From Tulasnella sp. 424 (Eukaryota > Basidiomycota > Agaricomycetes > Cantharellales > Tulasnellaceae), in NCBI GenBank assembly GCA_019633425.1, contig WSUB01000067.1:124001-188000 (forward strand): a stretch of DNA of 64,000 bases, in the 5' to 3' direction. Shown here piece by piece: positions 43,126 through 55,133 of the stretch (positions are counted from its first letter, which is position 1; each line of letters opens with the position of its first letter). The notes under the pieces were generated by a model, which saw only the letters and a list, made by a program, of their open reading frames with translations, made no database searches and was not told where the DNA came from. The position numbers and the translations under genes are program-made.

Positions 43126-44703
43126 ATGACCGACCCAGTCGTCGGCAAGATCACCGACGTCCAGCATTGCCCACAAGGCAGCAGCCACCTTCAATTCAGT
43201 CAACTGGCCGTAGACATAGTCCACTCCATCTTTCGACTCTTCTTGCAGTTGGACAGGATACATGACTATGACGTGCCTTTCGAAGACCTCGGCGAGCTGA
43301 GAAAGCAGGTCTACTGTTTACGCTGCGTATCGACACCGTGGAATGAGTTCATTCTCTCCTCCCCTCAGTATTGGTGCGTCATCAATATCCGAGCACCGCA
43401 AGCAGCAATGGTCAGGTCCATCGAACGAGCACAGACAGCACCGTTATGCGTCTACTCCACGAAAGCGGGTCCCTGGAAAGCAGTTCATTTCGATCAGACT
43501 CGGCCGATGCTTGTGACCCGCCTCGGTCAGATACGAACTCTCCGCCTCGATGACCAGGATCTTTACGGCTTCGGGCTATCCCTGATCCGCCCAGGGCTTC
43601 CGAATCTCAAGACGTTGGAAATACTCCCCCGCTCTTATCCACATTTCTTCGAGCGGCCTCCCACATACGACATGCCAAAGCTTTGCCATCTGAGCTCGAG
43701 CTCTTGGAGGCCGCCGTCCGATGCGACCTGGATCCAGGGTCTTAAAACGCTGGTGCTACGGGGGTTGGAGGGGTCCGATTCCGACCTTTATCGAATTTTA
43801 GACCAATGCGCGCATGGTCTGAGAAAGCTCTCTCTCGAGCTAGGATCGTCTTGGAGGGGGCTCCCACACGCACACCCCGTCATGGCCATGCCGCTTCTGG
43901 AAGAGCTCCGTCTTGATATTGGATGCAGCAGAGTACCGGTGGAATTGCTGCGGAAGATTATAATACCTCAGTCGGCATGCGGCATAATTCGGGAGAGCGG
44001 CTTTCTCGAAGATGTAACTATCTTTCAGGACCTCCTGGACTTCCTCGTCCCGGCCGAACGCAGCGCCATAAACCGAGAGCCAGCCATGATAGAAGTCAGC
44101 ACAGAAGAGCTTCTCATTTATGCGCAATACACCAACGGAAACCGTACCCTTCTATTCGAAATTCCGTACACCGACCAGGAGGCGGGCTACGAGATGGTCC
44201 GTCAGATTCTTCAGCCTGTTCATCTTCGCCTTAGGAACCCTGTGATCTCGGCCACCGTTTTCATCAATGAACTATCGGACACAAACGTACTGAGAGTCTT
44301 ACACACAAGCAACGTTCAAAGCCTTACCATCACTTCCTGCTACCTTCCGGATATGGCGGACGTCGTAACGGCAGCAATTGGAATACATGATCCGGATAAC
44401 TTAGCAGAAGCGGACGCAGATGCTGGCGATTGGCCATTCCAATCGTTGCGATATTTTGCAATCGACTGCGACCACATAGATGGCGACATCTCGGGGATGG
44501 TGCGGGTCATTACAACGCGGCAGGAGTGTATGAAAGCACATGGAAGTGTCTGTTTGGAGGAAGTTGTTATATCTCATTGTCACGACCTTCCGAGGATGGC
44601 ATTTTCAGACGTTGCAAGGGAGCTTGGTGTTGTGGGGATCATTGCGAGGGAGGAACAGAGCCCGACCTTCACTGATTTTCAAATTTCGAGGGACATATTG
44701 TAG
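43126..44703 (+). CDS. F-box/LRR-like protein, cluster member 1
   Basis: 525 residues from the first in-frame ATG at 43126; the open frame upstream has no ATG. The F-box-like N-terminus is LQFSQLAVDIVHSIFRLFLQ, then LRCVSTPWNEFILSSPQYWC, the usual F-box to helix transition of basidiomycete F-box proteins. The rest is leucine-rich with repeats such as LKTLEILPR and LKTLVLRGLEGSDSDLY. F-box proteins normally link Skp1-cullin-1 E3 ligase to a substrate; here the target is unknown. About 75% similar by eye to member 2, 1.4 kb downstream. Confidence 0.7.
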   Translation: MTDPVVGKITDVQHCPQGSSHLQFSQLAVDIVHSIFRLFLQLDRIHDYDVPFEDLGELRKQVYCLRCVSTPWNEFILSSPQYWCVINIRAPQAAMVRSIERAQTAPLCVYSTKAGPWKAVHFDQTRPMLVTRLGQIRTLRLDDQDLYGFGLSLIRPGLPNLKTLEILPRSYPHFFERPPTYDMPKLCHLSSSSWRPPSDATWIQGLKTLVLRGLEGSDSDLYRILDQCAHGLRKLSLELGSSWRGLPHAHPVMAMPLLEELRLDIGCSRVPVELLRKIIIPQSACGIIRESGFLEDVTIFQDLLDFLVPAERSAINREPAMIEVSTEELLIYAQYTNGNRTLLFEIPYTDQEAGYEMVRQILQPVHLRLRNPVISATVFINELSDTNVLRVLHTSNVQSLTITSCYLPDMADVVTAAIGIHDPDNLAEADADAGDWPFQSLRYFAIDCDHIDGDISGMVRVITTRQECMKAHGSVCLEEVVISHCHDLPRMAFSDVARELGVVGIIAREEQSPTFTDFQISRDIL

Positions 44704-45135
44704 CATAATAAAACCTAATGTCTGTTACACTGATGTTAGCTTTGGCTGTGACTTAAGTGCATAGCGTTTAGAAGACGGAAATAAGAACGGTGTTACACTC
44801 TCACGAAGCCGGTGGCGTTACCTGACCATCTGGCGTCCGTTCTCCCCCTTCCTCCCGACTAGGATCATTTCACTAGCCCAAAGCAACAAAGCAAAAATTA
44901 GAAGACTTTTCCCCCTACATGTCAGGACAACACCTTTGTCAGGGATGCTCGGCGTTCATTCTAACACGAGGCACCCCAGTGTTCCAGACTCTAGAAATTC
45001 TCATTACAAGGTGTCAGGAGCAGTTACAAAGTATTAAGGGTCATCAATAGACTAGAAATCATGTGCGCCATCTTTCAATTTCTCCCTTGGATTGAAACCG
45101 ACTGATACCCAACTTTTTCTTCAGCAGTGACTAAG

Positions 45136-46719
45136 ATGACTGAGACGGCCATCACCAGAATCCCCGACGACAAGCGTCACTCCCAAGAGAGCGGCAAGCT
45201 TCGATTCGGTCAATTGGCCGCAGACATAGTCCACTCCATTTTCCGGCTCGTCTTGCAGTTGGACAGGATACACGACTATGATGTGCCTTTCGAAGTCCTC
45301 CGCGAGCTGAGAAAGCAGGTCTTCCGTTTACGCTGCGTATCGACACCGTGGAATGAGTTCATTCTCTTCTCGCCTCAGTACTGGTGCGTCATCGATGTCC
45401 AAGCGCCACAAGCAACAATGGTCAAGACTATCGAGCGGGCACAGACAGCCCCGCTGTGCGTCTACGGCACGCGATTAGACTGGACCGCAGTTTATTACTT
45501 CGACCAGATCCAGCCAATGCTCATGGCCCGCCGTAATCAAATACGAACTGTCCGCCTCAATGACCCAGCTCTCTATCGCTTCGGACTCTCCCTGATACGT
45601 CCAGGGCTTCCAATTCTCAAGACATTGGCAGTGGTCCCCCATTTTGACAAACATCGCTCCGAGCAACCTCTTACGTACGACATGCCAGAGCTTTGCCATC
45701 TGAGCTCGAGTTCTTGGAGGCCGCCGCCTGGCGCCGTCTGGATCCGGAGTCTTAAAACGCTGGTACTACGGAGGTTGGAGGGGTCCGATTCCGATCTTTA
45801 TGGAATTTTAAACCAATGCGCCCATGGTCTGAGAAAGCTCTCTCTCGAGCTAGGATCGTCTTGGAGGGGACTCCCAAACGCGCGCTCCGCCATAGTCATG
45901 CCTCTTATGGAAGAGTTCCGTCTTGATATCAGATGTAGCAATGCACCGGTGGAATTGCTGCGGAAGATTCTAATACCTCAGTCGGCAGGCGGCATAATCC
46001 GGGTGAGCGGCTTCCTCGAAGATGTAACTATCTTTCAGAGCCTCCTGGACTTCCTCGTCCCGGCCGAACGCAGCGCCGTAAACAGAGAGTCAGCCATTGT
46101 AGAAACCAGCGCAGAGGATCTTCTCATATGGGCCAAGTACACCAATGGAAACCGCACCCTCCTAATCGAAATTCCGTACACCACCCAGGAGGCGGACTAC
46201 GAGGTGATCCGTCAGATCCTTCAACCTGTTCATCTTCGCCTTAGGAACCTCGCAATCTCGGCCACCATTTTCATCAATGAAGTCTCAGACGTAAATGTCT
46301 TGAGAGTCTTACACACAAGCAACGTCCAAAGCCTTACCGTCGCGCCCTTCTACCTTCCGGATATGGCGGACCTCGTAACGGCAACAATTGGATTACATGA
46401 TTCGAACCACTTAGGAGAAGCGGATGCGGCTGCGGGCGATTGGCCACTCCAGTCATTGCGATATTTTGCAATCGATTGCGACAACCTGGATGTCGACATC
46501 TCGGGGGTGGTTCGGGTTATTACAACGCGGCAGGAGTATATGCAAGCACATGGAGGGGTCTGTTTGGAGGAAGTTGTTATATCTCATCGTGACCTTCCGG
46601 GGATGGCATTTTCAGACGCTGCAGAAAAGCTTGGTGTTGTGGGGATCATTGCGAGGGAGGAACAGAGCCCGGGCTTAAGATTCACCAATTTTGAATTTTC
46701 AAGGCATATTGTAACCTAA
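45136..46719 (+). CDS. F-box/LRR-like protein, cluster member 2
   Basis: 527 residues from ATG 45136. Collinear with member 1 along its whole length (FGQLAADIVHSIFRLVLQLD, LRCVSTPWNEFILFSPQYWC, CHLSSSSWRPPPGAVW, VELLRKILIPQSAGGIIR). Its flanks are also similar, with a GTTACATTGAGGTTAACTTTG-like 3' segment shared, so the pair arose by tandem duplication with an intergenic spacer. No breaks seen. Confidence 0.7.
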   Translation: MTETAITRIPDDKRHSQESGKLRFGQLAADIVHSIFRLVLQLDRIHDYDVPFEVLRELRKQVFRLRCVSTPWNEFILFSPQYWCVIDVQAPQATMVKTIERAQTAPLCVYGTRLDWTAVYYFDQIQPMLMARRNQIRTVRLNDPALYRFGLSLIRPGLPILKTLAVVPHFDKHRSEQPLTYDMPELCHLSSSSWRPPPGAVWIRSLKTLVLRRLEGSDSDLYGILNQCAHGLRKLSLELGSSWRGLPNARSAIVMPLMEEFRLDIRCSNAPVELLRKILIPQSAGGIIRVSGFLEDVTIFQSLLDFLVPAERSAVNRESAIVETSAEDLLIWAKYTNGNRTLLIEIPYTTQEADYEVIRQILQPVHLRLRNLAISATIFINEVSDVNVLRVLHTSNVQSLTVAPFYLPDMADLVTATIGLHDSNHLGEADAAAGDWPLQSLRYFAIDCDNLDVDISGVVRVITTRQEYMQAHGGVCLEEVVISHRDLPGMAFSDAAEKLGVVGIIAREEQSPGLRFTNFEFSRHIVT

Positions 46720-47122
46720 ATAGAAGCCTTACGTCTGTTACATTGAGGTTAACTTTGATTGTGACTCTAATTGCGTAGCTTTCAGAAGACGGCAATAAGA
46801 ACGGTGTTACGCTCCCACGAAGCGGTTCCCTGACCATCTGACATCCCCTCTCCTCCCTCCTCTCCCTCCTCCCAACAAGGATCATTTCATTAGCCCAGAA
46901 CAGCTAGAAGACTTCCATTCATACATATCAGGACAATCTCTTTATCCGGTATACTCGTCGCACAAGGCATCCCAGTGTTCCAGATTTGGAGATTTTCACT
47001 ACAAAGGGTCAGGAGCAGTTACGGTAGGTTTCATAGGCTAAGCTAGATAGTACCAACGTCGAACATCCTTCACTTTACTGATTCTGCGAGACATTCTTCA
47101 TTTGGTAAAGGCATCCGTCATC
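46720..47122. other. Spacer between F-box genes
   Basis: Similar to the spacer before member 2 (44704-45135): shares the AGAAGACGG.AATAAGAACGG, TCATTTCA.TAGCCCA and GTCAGGAGCAGTTAC segments. No gene seen. Confidence 0.55.
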
Positions 47123-48794
47123 ATGGAATATCAGATAGGGGTAGACAGCCCCTTTGAGCGAGATCGCAATCATGGTCTGTCCATGATCAGGGTATCGGAT
47201 AAGTATGTTTTCCAACTAACTGATAGTTTCGGCTCATATCTCTATAGCCTTGGATGATAGGAACACTACCACCTGTACCCGGGACGGCGTGGAGGTTCTT
47301 TTCAGCCGACTGGCGACGGACGTAGTCCACTGCATCTTTGAGCTTGTTTTAGACCTCCATCTGATACACGACTTCGATTTTCCCTTGAACGCCTTGGCCA
47401 AACACCGGCGTCAGCTCTTCCACCTGCGTTGCGTATGTCCGACATGGAGCAAATTCCTTCTTTCTTCCCCACAATATTGGTGCGCCATTGATATCCAGGC
47501 TCCACCTGCGGCGGCGAGGGCGATTGAACGTGTGCAGTGCGTTCCACTGTGCATATATTCAATCAGGCCGAAGAACCGGATGAACGCGCAGTACGATCAA
47601 GCTCGAGCCTTACTTGAGAGGCGCCTCGCACAAATACACACTTTACGGTCGAATGACAAGGCCTTCCATTCATTTGGGATGTCACTTGTCCGTCGAGGAC
47701 TTCCAAGCCTTCAAACCCTGGAGGTTGAGACCGATGATTCTCACCATTGGGAGAATGATCGAGCAGACAACCTCCCTCGTCTCCGACACCTGGCCTCGAG
47801 ATCTTGGAGGCCACCGTCGAACGCCCCCTGGCTCGAAGGCCTTCGCACCTTGCAACTTAGGGATATAAGAAATCTCAGTCCTGAGCTATACCAACTCTTA
47901 GCAGCCTGCACCAACCTTCGGAGGCTCCTCCTTCAGCTGGATGATCCAAAAGTTGGTAACAGGTTCCTGGACCTTCCTTTCGTAGTATCCTTTCCTCACC
48001 TGACAGAAGTCGACCTCGACTTCCCGGACAAGCAAACAGCAATCATTTTCATGAGCAGGGTCAAAATACAACCCTCAAGTGGAGGTTCAGTTCGTGTCCG
48101 GAGTCTTAGCACTTCCGAGCTTGGTGGTGCTTTTGAGCTCTTCCAGTTTCTCACCGAGGGGGAACAGAGTATACGACCTGCACGACCCACGTCATTTAGA
48201 ATGGATGGCATGGAGATGGAAGCTACGTACAAGGTCGGGGACCGTTCCTTGACGCTCAAATCGGTGCATCCTTGGAGAGCGGATGGATATGTGGACCTCC
48301 AGCGAGTACTGGAGAGTTTCAATCAGCGCCTCAATAATCCTCCAGCCAAAATCACCATCCAAGAACCCAACTCCTCGCATGCACTACTCTTACCGAACTT
48401 TTCTACCTCCAATGTCCAAAGCATTCACTTCATGGGGACTTTGTCCTTCCACGAGGTCCTTCGGCAGGTCCTTCGGGCCATAGGACGGCCGCAAAACCTC
48501 TGCGATACAAGAATATCTGTTTCCGGACACGCAATGGGAGATTCGGAGGACTGGCCGTTCAAGTCTCTACGGTCCCTTACAATCGAGTCTGTGGACGGTA
48601 ATGGAAGGGTCAATCTAAATGACGTAGTCGGGCTAATCACAGCCGGCGACTATAAGAAAAGAGGAAAACTGGGAGGATGGCTCAAAGAAGTAACATTCAT
48701 TGATTGCATTCTTGAGGGGATGTCAGCCTCCGATGCCACGACGCGCCTAGAGGCACTGGGAGTTATCATGAGCATTAGAACTCGCGACAGATAG
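47123..48794 (+). CDS. F-box/LRR-like protein, cluster member 3
   Basis: More diverged member (FSRLATDVVHCIFELVLDLH, LRCVCPTWSKFLLSSPQYWC). The main exon (47248-48794) has no ATG near its start. A short upstream exon 47123-47174 (MEYQIGVDSPFERD) with a GTCTGT donor joins in phase across 73 nt, giving 532 residues, close to the other two. That donor is non-typical, so the start is tentative. Confidence 0.6.
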
Positions 48795-49451
48795 ATCATT
48801 AGGTATATTTCAATGTACTTCATACGGTCAATTGCGCCCTACTAATTGATTCTGGATTGCACAGATATTCAGTCCGAACCAGTCCCCTCAGGAGAACGCG
48901 GATACTTTTCTTAGACCCTCCATACCCTCACTGCTTCTTATGCCATAAATAGAATGTGTCCTGTAGTATGGCACGGCAAAAACTTCTTCACCTCGACAGG
49001 ATGTCATTCTGAGGGCGTAAGCAGACGAGCCCCTTTGAAATTACAATGAGATCGACTCTAAGCGAAAGGAATGATGACGTATGCTTGTACTTGTAATGGA
49101 ATATCGCTGTCTGAACAGTCAGGGATCCAGCCGGAGGAGACGGCCATGGTCTTCATGAGACCGAGAATTTGATAATCCTCGCTCACAGAAAGTCATCTCT
49201 CTCATCAGGCAGCTCAAATTATGAGACATGTCTTTCGTTCCTAACTTTCCGCGGTCTGACAAAGTCTCTCTCGTGGCATAGATTAAATCAAGGAGCTTCC
49301 AACGTAATCACCGTGACGCATGGCCAACGGTACCACCGTAACGAAGCGTCGATCTCTGGTATTTAATAGCTCAGCACCCGAGGTATCCTTGTTAAAGCAA
49401 ATCTCAGTTCTCAACCCCCCCCCCCCCCACTCTTACCACTTCACTGCTCCA
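48795..49451. other. Intergenic; promoter of the NmrA-like gene
   Basis: No gene seen. Holds a GGTATTTAATAG TATA-like element at about 49358 and a run of about 12 C residues at about 49417-49428, 25 bp before the ATG. Confidence 0.5.
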
Positions 49452-50635
49452 ATGTCTCCCATCACTGTTGCTATCGCCGGAGGGACCGGCCATCTTGGTT
49501 CGCCCTAGCCCTCGAGTTGACAGCGATCACTCATTTACTCATGTCTCTTATCCTAGGACTTGCTATCACTCGAGCCTTCTTGTCTCCTACATTTAACCCG
49601 TCCCACGTCAAACGCGTCATCGTCCTTACTCGCGAACCGTCGTCGAGCACAGCTGTGGAGCTTCAAGCCCAAGGGGCTGAGATATACGGCGGGGAGATTA
49701 GCCCAAAGGCCTTGGAAGGTGTCAATGCTGTCGTCAATGCTCTCGGGTTCGCGGTCCCGAAAGAGATTAACGATAAATTGGCCGAGGCTGCAGCTGCGGC
49801 AGGGGTCAGGGTGTATGTCCCTGCCGAGTTTGGCATGTGCGTCGACGCGCTCCGTCTCCGGGTGCCGAGTATATCTCTGATGCTTTGACCGTAGGGACCC
49901 GAAGCCATTAGGCCTGTACGGGAAGCCATACGCGGTCAAGAATGCCATGTCATCATATGCCCGAGAGCTGAACGGGGGCTCGATGAAGGTCATCTCGATA
50001 TACACCGCGGCGTTCCTTGAATTTGTCTTCATGATGGCGGTGGGTGCCTGAATTTCTCGGGGACTTGAACTTGCCACGCAGAGGGTTGACGGCTGCAGAA
50101 TCTTCTCTCAGTCTCTCATCGGACTCGATATCCAGAATGGCGTCTTCAACCTCTTCGGCGACCCGGAAAAGAAGTTCTCCTACGGCAGCCTCCGTGATAT
50201 TGGCTTGTCGGTCGCAAGAATGGTCGTCCTCGCGAACCAGGACCCAGCCTCCATCCCTGACCATGTTCGCTTGAGTGGAGGCGCTATATCTTGGGTCGAC
50301 CTGGCCGAGCTTATCGGAAAAGAGAGGGGAGAAAATATTACTATTAATATTGGCGACATCAACGTGATTAAGGAGAGGATCGAAAAGGAAAACGATATAT
50401 TCAGTGCTAGCCGGTATGTATACGCCGAAACAGCCGGGTTTCTCGTGGGGTTCGAGTGGAATAGATATCTCACACAAATGTCGTCAACCCCCATAGATAT
50501 TCCTTTGCAGTAGGTGCTGCAGACTACTCCGACGACAACGTCAACGAGCTCGTGAATCCGGGAGCGTCGCTTTGGAAATGGGACACAATTGAGGAATACG
50601 TCCGCCGTACCAAGGGTCTGCCGACGGTTGACTAG
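49452..50635 (+). CDS. NmrA-like / isoflavone reductase-like NAD(P)-binding protein
   Basis: The ATG at 49452 opens MSPITVAIAGGTGHLG, the glycine-rich dinucleotide-binding loop (GGTGxLG) of atypical short-chain dehydrogenases, interrupted right there by an intron and resumed with GLAITRAFL. Then RVIVLTREPSSS, VNAVVNALGF, GVRVYVPAEFG, LYGKPYAVKNAM, IQNGVFNLFGDPEKKFSYGS, and a C-terminal WKWDTIEEYVRRT. About five or six exons. The residues expected between EFG and LYGKP are fewer than usual. The family includes redox-sensing regulators and reductases; substrate unknown. Confidence 0.75.
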
Positions 50636-51363
50636 AGATTAGATGCATACGTATGCCAATAAACTCGCTGTCTAATACGATGCACGATTAGGCTAGAGAA
50701 TACATGCCTCCCCGGACCCTTAGCGCGTGCCAGACTATCACGATAATCATCCTAAGCTAATTCAACCATTGAAAAGAGGTCCTTATCAAGCGATGCATTA
50801 AGTCATGGGCAATTAAAATTATCGTTTTCATATGATTCCCAAGCCCGACCAAATGAAAATGTGCCAAATGATTTTCATTTGTTTGTGCCGGTTTGTCGGT
50901 TCAAGGGACCTGTTGTTCCCCGAACGCTTTGCGCGGTCGTTTCCCTCCTATCCGTTGGACCGGATCTATTCCTCAAATTTCCTACCAACTCATATCAAGA
51001 TCTTGTACATCCACTATATATATATATATCAACACTCAAAGGGCTTACCAATCTTCTCTCACCACTCTTCCTTCTCCAAATCTTCGGTACCGGCCTCGGC
51101 CCCCACAACGTTTGTTCCAGAGGCCTTGCAAAGCGGCGAACACCCTCCCCAGACTTGTATATATTCGGATCTCAGGCACTTTGCCATCGCGGGAATTTGG
51201 AACCATTGCCTGTAAGAAGCTTGTGTACCGGTACCTTTGTCTCTCCGCGCAAAAACACTCATCGCCTTGCGGTTCACAGCCTTCAACCCTTAAAACCACC
51301 TTCAGCCGTACACTCTCTTGAACCGTCAACCACATCATCTCCCACTACATTTCCAGATTTCCT
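50636..51363. other. Intergenic, promoter of the F-box gene at 51364
   Basis: No gene seen. A TATATATATATATA tract lies at about 51015-51030, roughly 340 bp before the next ATG; several overlapping open frames have no family features. Confidence 0.45.
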
Positions 51364-53136
51364 ATGAGCATAGTCTCTATGGAGGTCGAGCCAGTTACTA
51401 CCAAGTGAGTTACCATGCCTGGCGGGTGTGGAGCCGGTTTATGTGGATTTTAACTTCATTGCCTTATCCTCATCGAAAGGCCCGCCACACTTGTGGGACT
51501 TTCAACGATCAATGTATCTCTCACTCCCTTCCGCTCAACACGGTCCATCCACGACCTCCCAACCGAACTCCTCGAACGGATCCTCCAACTCTCAGTCCCA
51601 CCGCATGCCCCACGACCTTACCTGATCAAACATACGGTCAAACTACGCCGGGTGTGCAAGTACTGGCAACGCATCATCGACGGCTGTCCGACGTTGTGGT
51701 CCGAGGTGACGTTTGAGGGTGGTTTGGCTCTCCTATCCCAATCGTTAACAAACTCGAAAGACGCCGCGTTGACGATCAAGTGCTCTTTGGGACTTGGAAG
51801 TCCCGCGCGCGACTTCAAGTCCATGAAGATGGTACTGGAGCACGCCAAGCGGTGGAAGTCGCTGGACATCACGATCTGGATCAAAAACCACGTCGACGTC
51901 GCGGCGTACTTGCCGTTGGAAGCAGAAGGGGGAGCGCCAATCCTTTCGGACATGAAGATGTTCAACACCGTGATAACCCCGGACACCGCGGGCTTGATTT
52001 CGGCCGACAAATTCCCTCGGTTGAAGTCGTTGCAGCTTGTGGATGTGACCCTCGGAGGGGGGTTCGGTTCGCTTCCGCAATTGGAAGAGCTGTCCCTCAT
52101 TGACGTTAAAGGCCCGGAGAACGGTCGATTCGACGTGGACGTCGCACCGGGTTTCCCCATTCCGAAACTTCGAGAGGTCCTTCTCTCCTGCTCGGCGAGC
52201 CTCAAGTCGCTCAGGCTTCACGGAGAGTTCCCCCACCTCGACCAGGCCGCGCGTCCACGGCGACAGAGGACGCAAGAAGAACGAGAGAAGGAACGAGAAC
52301 CGATAACCTTACCGAACCTCCAGAAGTTGGGGATATTCCATTGTCAAGGAGAAACGGCGTTTGGGATCCTCAGTATTGTCGATGCGAGTGAGTGTAAAGG
52401 GCTGAAGGTGTTCGCTGAGGAGTTTTCCGGCCCGTCCAGATCGGCGTCTTTGCCGCGTTGGATGTTTGGGAGAAACAGTAGCGACGATGACGACCATGAC
52501 GATGGCAGCTCGTCTTCATCTTCGGCCGGGTGGACGAGCACGGTAACTCGTGTCATCCAGAAACTCGATCCCTCGTCGTCCGTGCTCGAGTTCGAGTTAC
52601 AGGAGAACGGGTTTTCAATACGTTCATCAAATAACAGCATCACCAATACGAACAACGGACTAGCTACTTCCTCCACCGACCCACCACCGTTTGTCGAAAT
52701 AATCCTCCGACCCCGACAGAACGATGGCGACAACGACCAATCTGTCCGACCTCCGCTCCACCCTACGCCACCTCACCACGCCGGCGACCCCGCGTCCCCA
52801 CTATCCAACCCGCCCTCCTCGCCTTCGTTCGATCTACCGCCATGGGCACTGTCGTCCTCCCGTCACCACCACCGCTACCGCCACCCCTTATTCACGATCC
52901 TCCAACACCTCCTCATCCAATCCACGAGGTCGAGGAGCCCGATCGAGGGCGAGTGTGAGGAATCGGGCAGACACTTATTGCACGTTCCGGCGAGGTTGAA
53001 GTATAAAGATGGGAAGGAGCCGTCTTGGGGGGAAGACTTTTTGAGCGTGCTTCGGATGGTGGTGTCTGTTCCTTTGTGCGTTGAAGGACTCGGGGGCGAG
53101 AAGGGCGGAAGAGGGGGAGAGGAGAGCGGGCAGTGA
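51364..53136 (+). CDS. F-box protein, second family
   Basis: Two exons (51364-51404 and 51480-53136; GTGAGT donor, 75-nt intron) give 565 residues. The F-box is STRSIHDLPTELLERILQLS, then TVKLRRVCKYWQRIIDGCPTLW. It is followed by a leucine-rich solenoid-like part (FPRLKSLQLVDVTLGG, LKSLRLHGEFPHL), and then a Ser/Asp-rich, Asn-rich and Pro/His-rich C-terminus (about residues 365-480) and a closing segment with HPLFTILQHLLIQS. It is probably a substrate adaptor of an SCF ubiquitin ligase. A decayed copy of its last 180 codons lies at 61600-62390. Confidence 0.75.
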
Positions 53137-53669
53137 TTCTAGGGTGGACGTACATCTATGGGCGTTCTTTCCGCATCACCCAGTGCACTCTCTTCATGTC
53201 GATTCTCCAAGGCATCTATTCTTTTCCCATTTTCCCATTTCTGGTTCATCTTCTGGTTCCCTTATGTCCCTTCACGGTATGGTCGCTCAAGCCATTATGT
53301 TATGATGCATAAAAATGAATAAAGAGATTGAATAAAAGGAAATCCAAAACAAGGGGATAATGCTATGCTACGCTCGACTTACGATGCGGAGGAATTGTGG
53401 GGGTATTCCTCTCACCCATTGTACCTCTCAGACTCAAAGATTCTCGGACGAAACTGTTCAATCCCGACTCAATGCCGCTGTTGAGGCTGCTGTTTGGTTG
53501 CCGAAAGGATAGCAGATCAATGAAATCATAACTATGTACAGGATGAATCATCTGTAATGCAACATACATATCAAAACATGGATGATGAAAAGCGGTTGAA
53601 GCAAACTCAAACTACACACACAGAACTAGTCCGGGTTCACCCTGCCTGGACAACCGCCCCTTCCTCAAT
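53137..53669. other. Convergent 3' region, repeated flank
   Basis: About 200 bp ending in an AATAAAGAGATTGAATAAAAGG-like stretch recur at 55330-55550, 59220-59440 and 62290-62390, always beside F-box or Clp1-like copies. No gene seen. Confidence 0.55.
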
Positions 53670-55133
53670 TCACTCATCTTCTGAGTCATCCATCACCTCG
53701 CCCAAAGTTTCCCCGTCTCCTGAACCGTAGTAGTACCCGTCAATTTCAAAGATACTTGTAACTGCCTTTGGTGCCTGATCGCCTTGGGCGTTGGCTCGTG
53801 CTTGAACGAATGCTTTCAGGTACTGATTTGGAAAACCTGCTCCGCGGATGCGAACCGTGTCGAGGTGCGGAAGCCTCCAACGGGAAGAAGGGCCGGGCAT
53901 CGGACTCTGGAGGAGTTTGAGTACCTTGACACCGATGTCACCGTGGGCGGAAAGTGAGAGTTGGACCCGAGCTGAGATACAAGACTCGTTCTCGAGTTCT
54001 TGTAGAATCTCTTCCAGTATGGCATAAGAAAGGTCTTTGTCCTCCAGCTCGATATCAAGCTTTACTTTGATGGTAGGCGGCTCAAGCAGAGATGAAATCT
54101 GCAGAGAGAAATCTGTAACGTCCACTTGGAGTCCCTTGGCCCGTCTCAATGTGGGGACCACAGATATCCAAGCCCCCGGGGACAGCTTCTCCTCGACCCT
54201 CTGGAGGCTGACAGTTAGGTCTGCACAGTGCTCTCCCCGGAAGAGATTTAGGACTAGGTGGCTTTTAACGTTGAGCTCTTTGAGGTTGGGAAGATCGACT
54301 GGCTGCAAGCTCGTGTCAGCTGCAGATAGGGAGAAATCCCCGGCTAACTCGAGGACTTGTAGACCCGGACTTGCTTGAAGGAACTGATGCAACTTGCGTG
54401 CTGATAGAGAAGCGAATGTGTCGTCCTCCAGAGTCTCGCGGATGCGAAACAGATGTAACTCCTCCAGGCCAAAGATTGGTCGGATATTGTAGGGGATGGT
54501 GACGTGGATGAGCTCCAACACTCGGAGGTTAGGGCTGGGAGGATTGAAGAACTTGGAGTCGGGTGGAATGGAATTGAAGTGGCAGATTACAAGAGCCTCC
54601 AGCATGGCAGGAGGGGAGTCCAGCATCGCAGAGACTCCTTTAAATTGAAAGGGATCGTCGAATGTGATTGATTTCCAACGCTGGACGTTGTCAACAAGAA
54701 GTCGAATCCATTCTTCGTCTTGAAGGGTGGGAAAGGTCTCAAGGCGGATGATTAAAGGAGCCCCTTTGGACTTTGCCAATTGGGTTGGTACGTGTCCAGC
54801 ACCATTTTCAACCACGATGTACGACCAAAGCGCGGGGCCGTGGTCGATAACGGATGCCCATTTGCGGGACACCCGCCGCCACTCGCAAATCCACCTGACT
54901 TCTGGGCCGCAACGTTGGAACTCGGTTGCTCCAAGACGTATCACCCATTCGAGAAGCTCGGTCGGGAGAGTGTCGATGGGCAACTTGCGCATATCGCTAT
55001 TGGATGCAATGACGTAAGTAACCGATAGCGAAGGATTAGAACGATTTGGGCTAAACGATTTTGAAGTAACTGACCTTTGGTCTATAGCAGTCCCGGTCGC
55101 TTTGTCATCAAAGCCCATTGGTTCGGAGATCAT
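53670..55133 (-). CDS. F-box protein, third family, member D
   Basis: Two exons (55075-55133, 53670-54996; 78-nt intron) encode 461 residues starting MISEPMGFDDKATGTAIDQS. The F-box is LPIDTLPTELLEWVIRLGAT, followed by WICEWRRVSRKWASVIDHGP and ALWSYIVVENG. The rest is leucine-rich: LEELHLFRI, SPGLQVLELAGDF, LRVLELIHVTIP. The intron length is a multiple of three and stays open, so an unspliced reading would also be long; the same intron in member E is not neutral, supporting splicing. Members E and F share its structure. Confidence 0.75.
   Translation of the reverse strand: MISEPMGFDDKATGTAIDQRSVTSKSFSPNRSNPSLSVTYVIASNSDMRKLPIDTLPTELLEWVIRLGATEFQRCGPEVRWICEWRRVSRKWASVIDHGPALWSYIVVENGAGHVPTQLAKSKGAPLIIRLETFPTLQDEEWIRLLVDNVQRWKSITFDDPFQFKGVSAMLDSPPAMLEALVICHFNSIPPDSKFFNPPSPNLRVLELIHVTIPYNIRPIFGLEELHLFRIRETLEDDTFASLSARKLHQFLQASPGLQVLELAGDFSLSAADTSLQPVDLPNLKELNVKSHLVLNLFRGEHCADLTVSLQRVEEKLSPGAWISVVPTLRRAKGLQVDVTDFSLQISSLLEPPTIKVKLDIELEDKDLSYAILEEILQELENESCISARVQLSLSAHGDIGVKVLKLLQSPMPGPSSRWRLPHLDTVRIRGAGFPNQYLKAFVQARANAQGDQAPKAVTSIFEIDGYYYGSGDGETLGEVMDDSEDE

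Noticed and set aside
51010..51030. TATATATATATATA tract as an origin or recombination site
   Set aside because: A short AT microsatellite in a promoter region; nothing else supports an origin.
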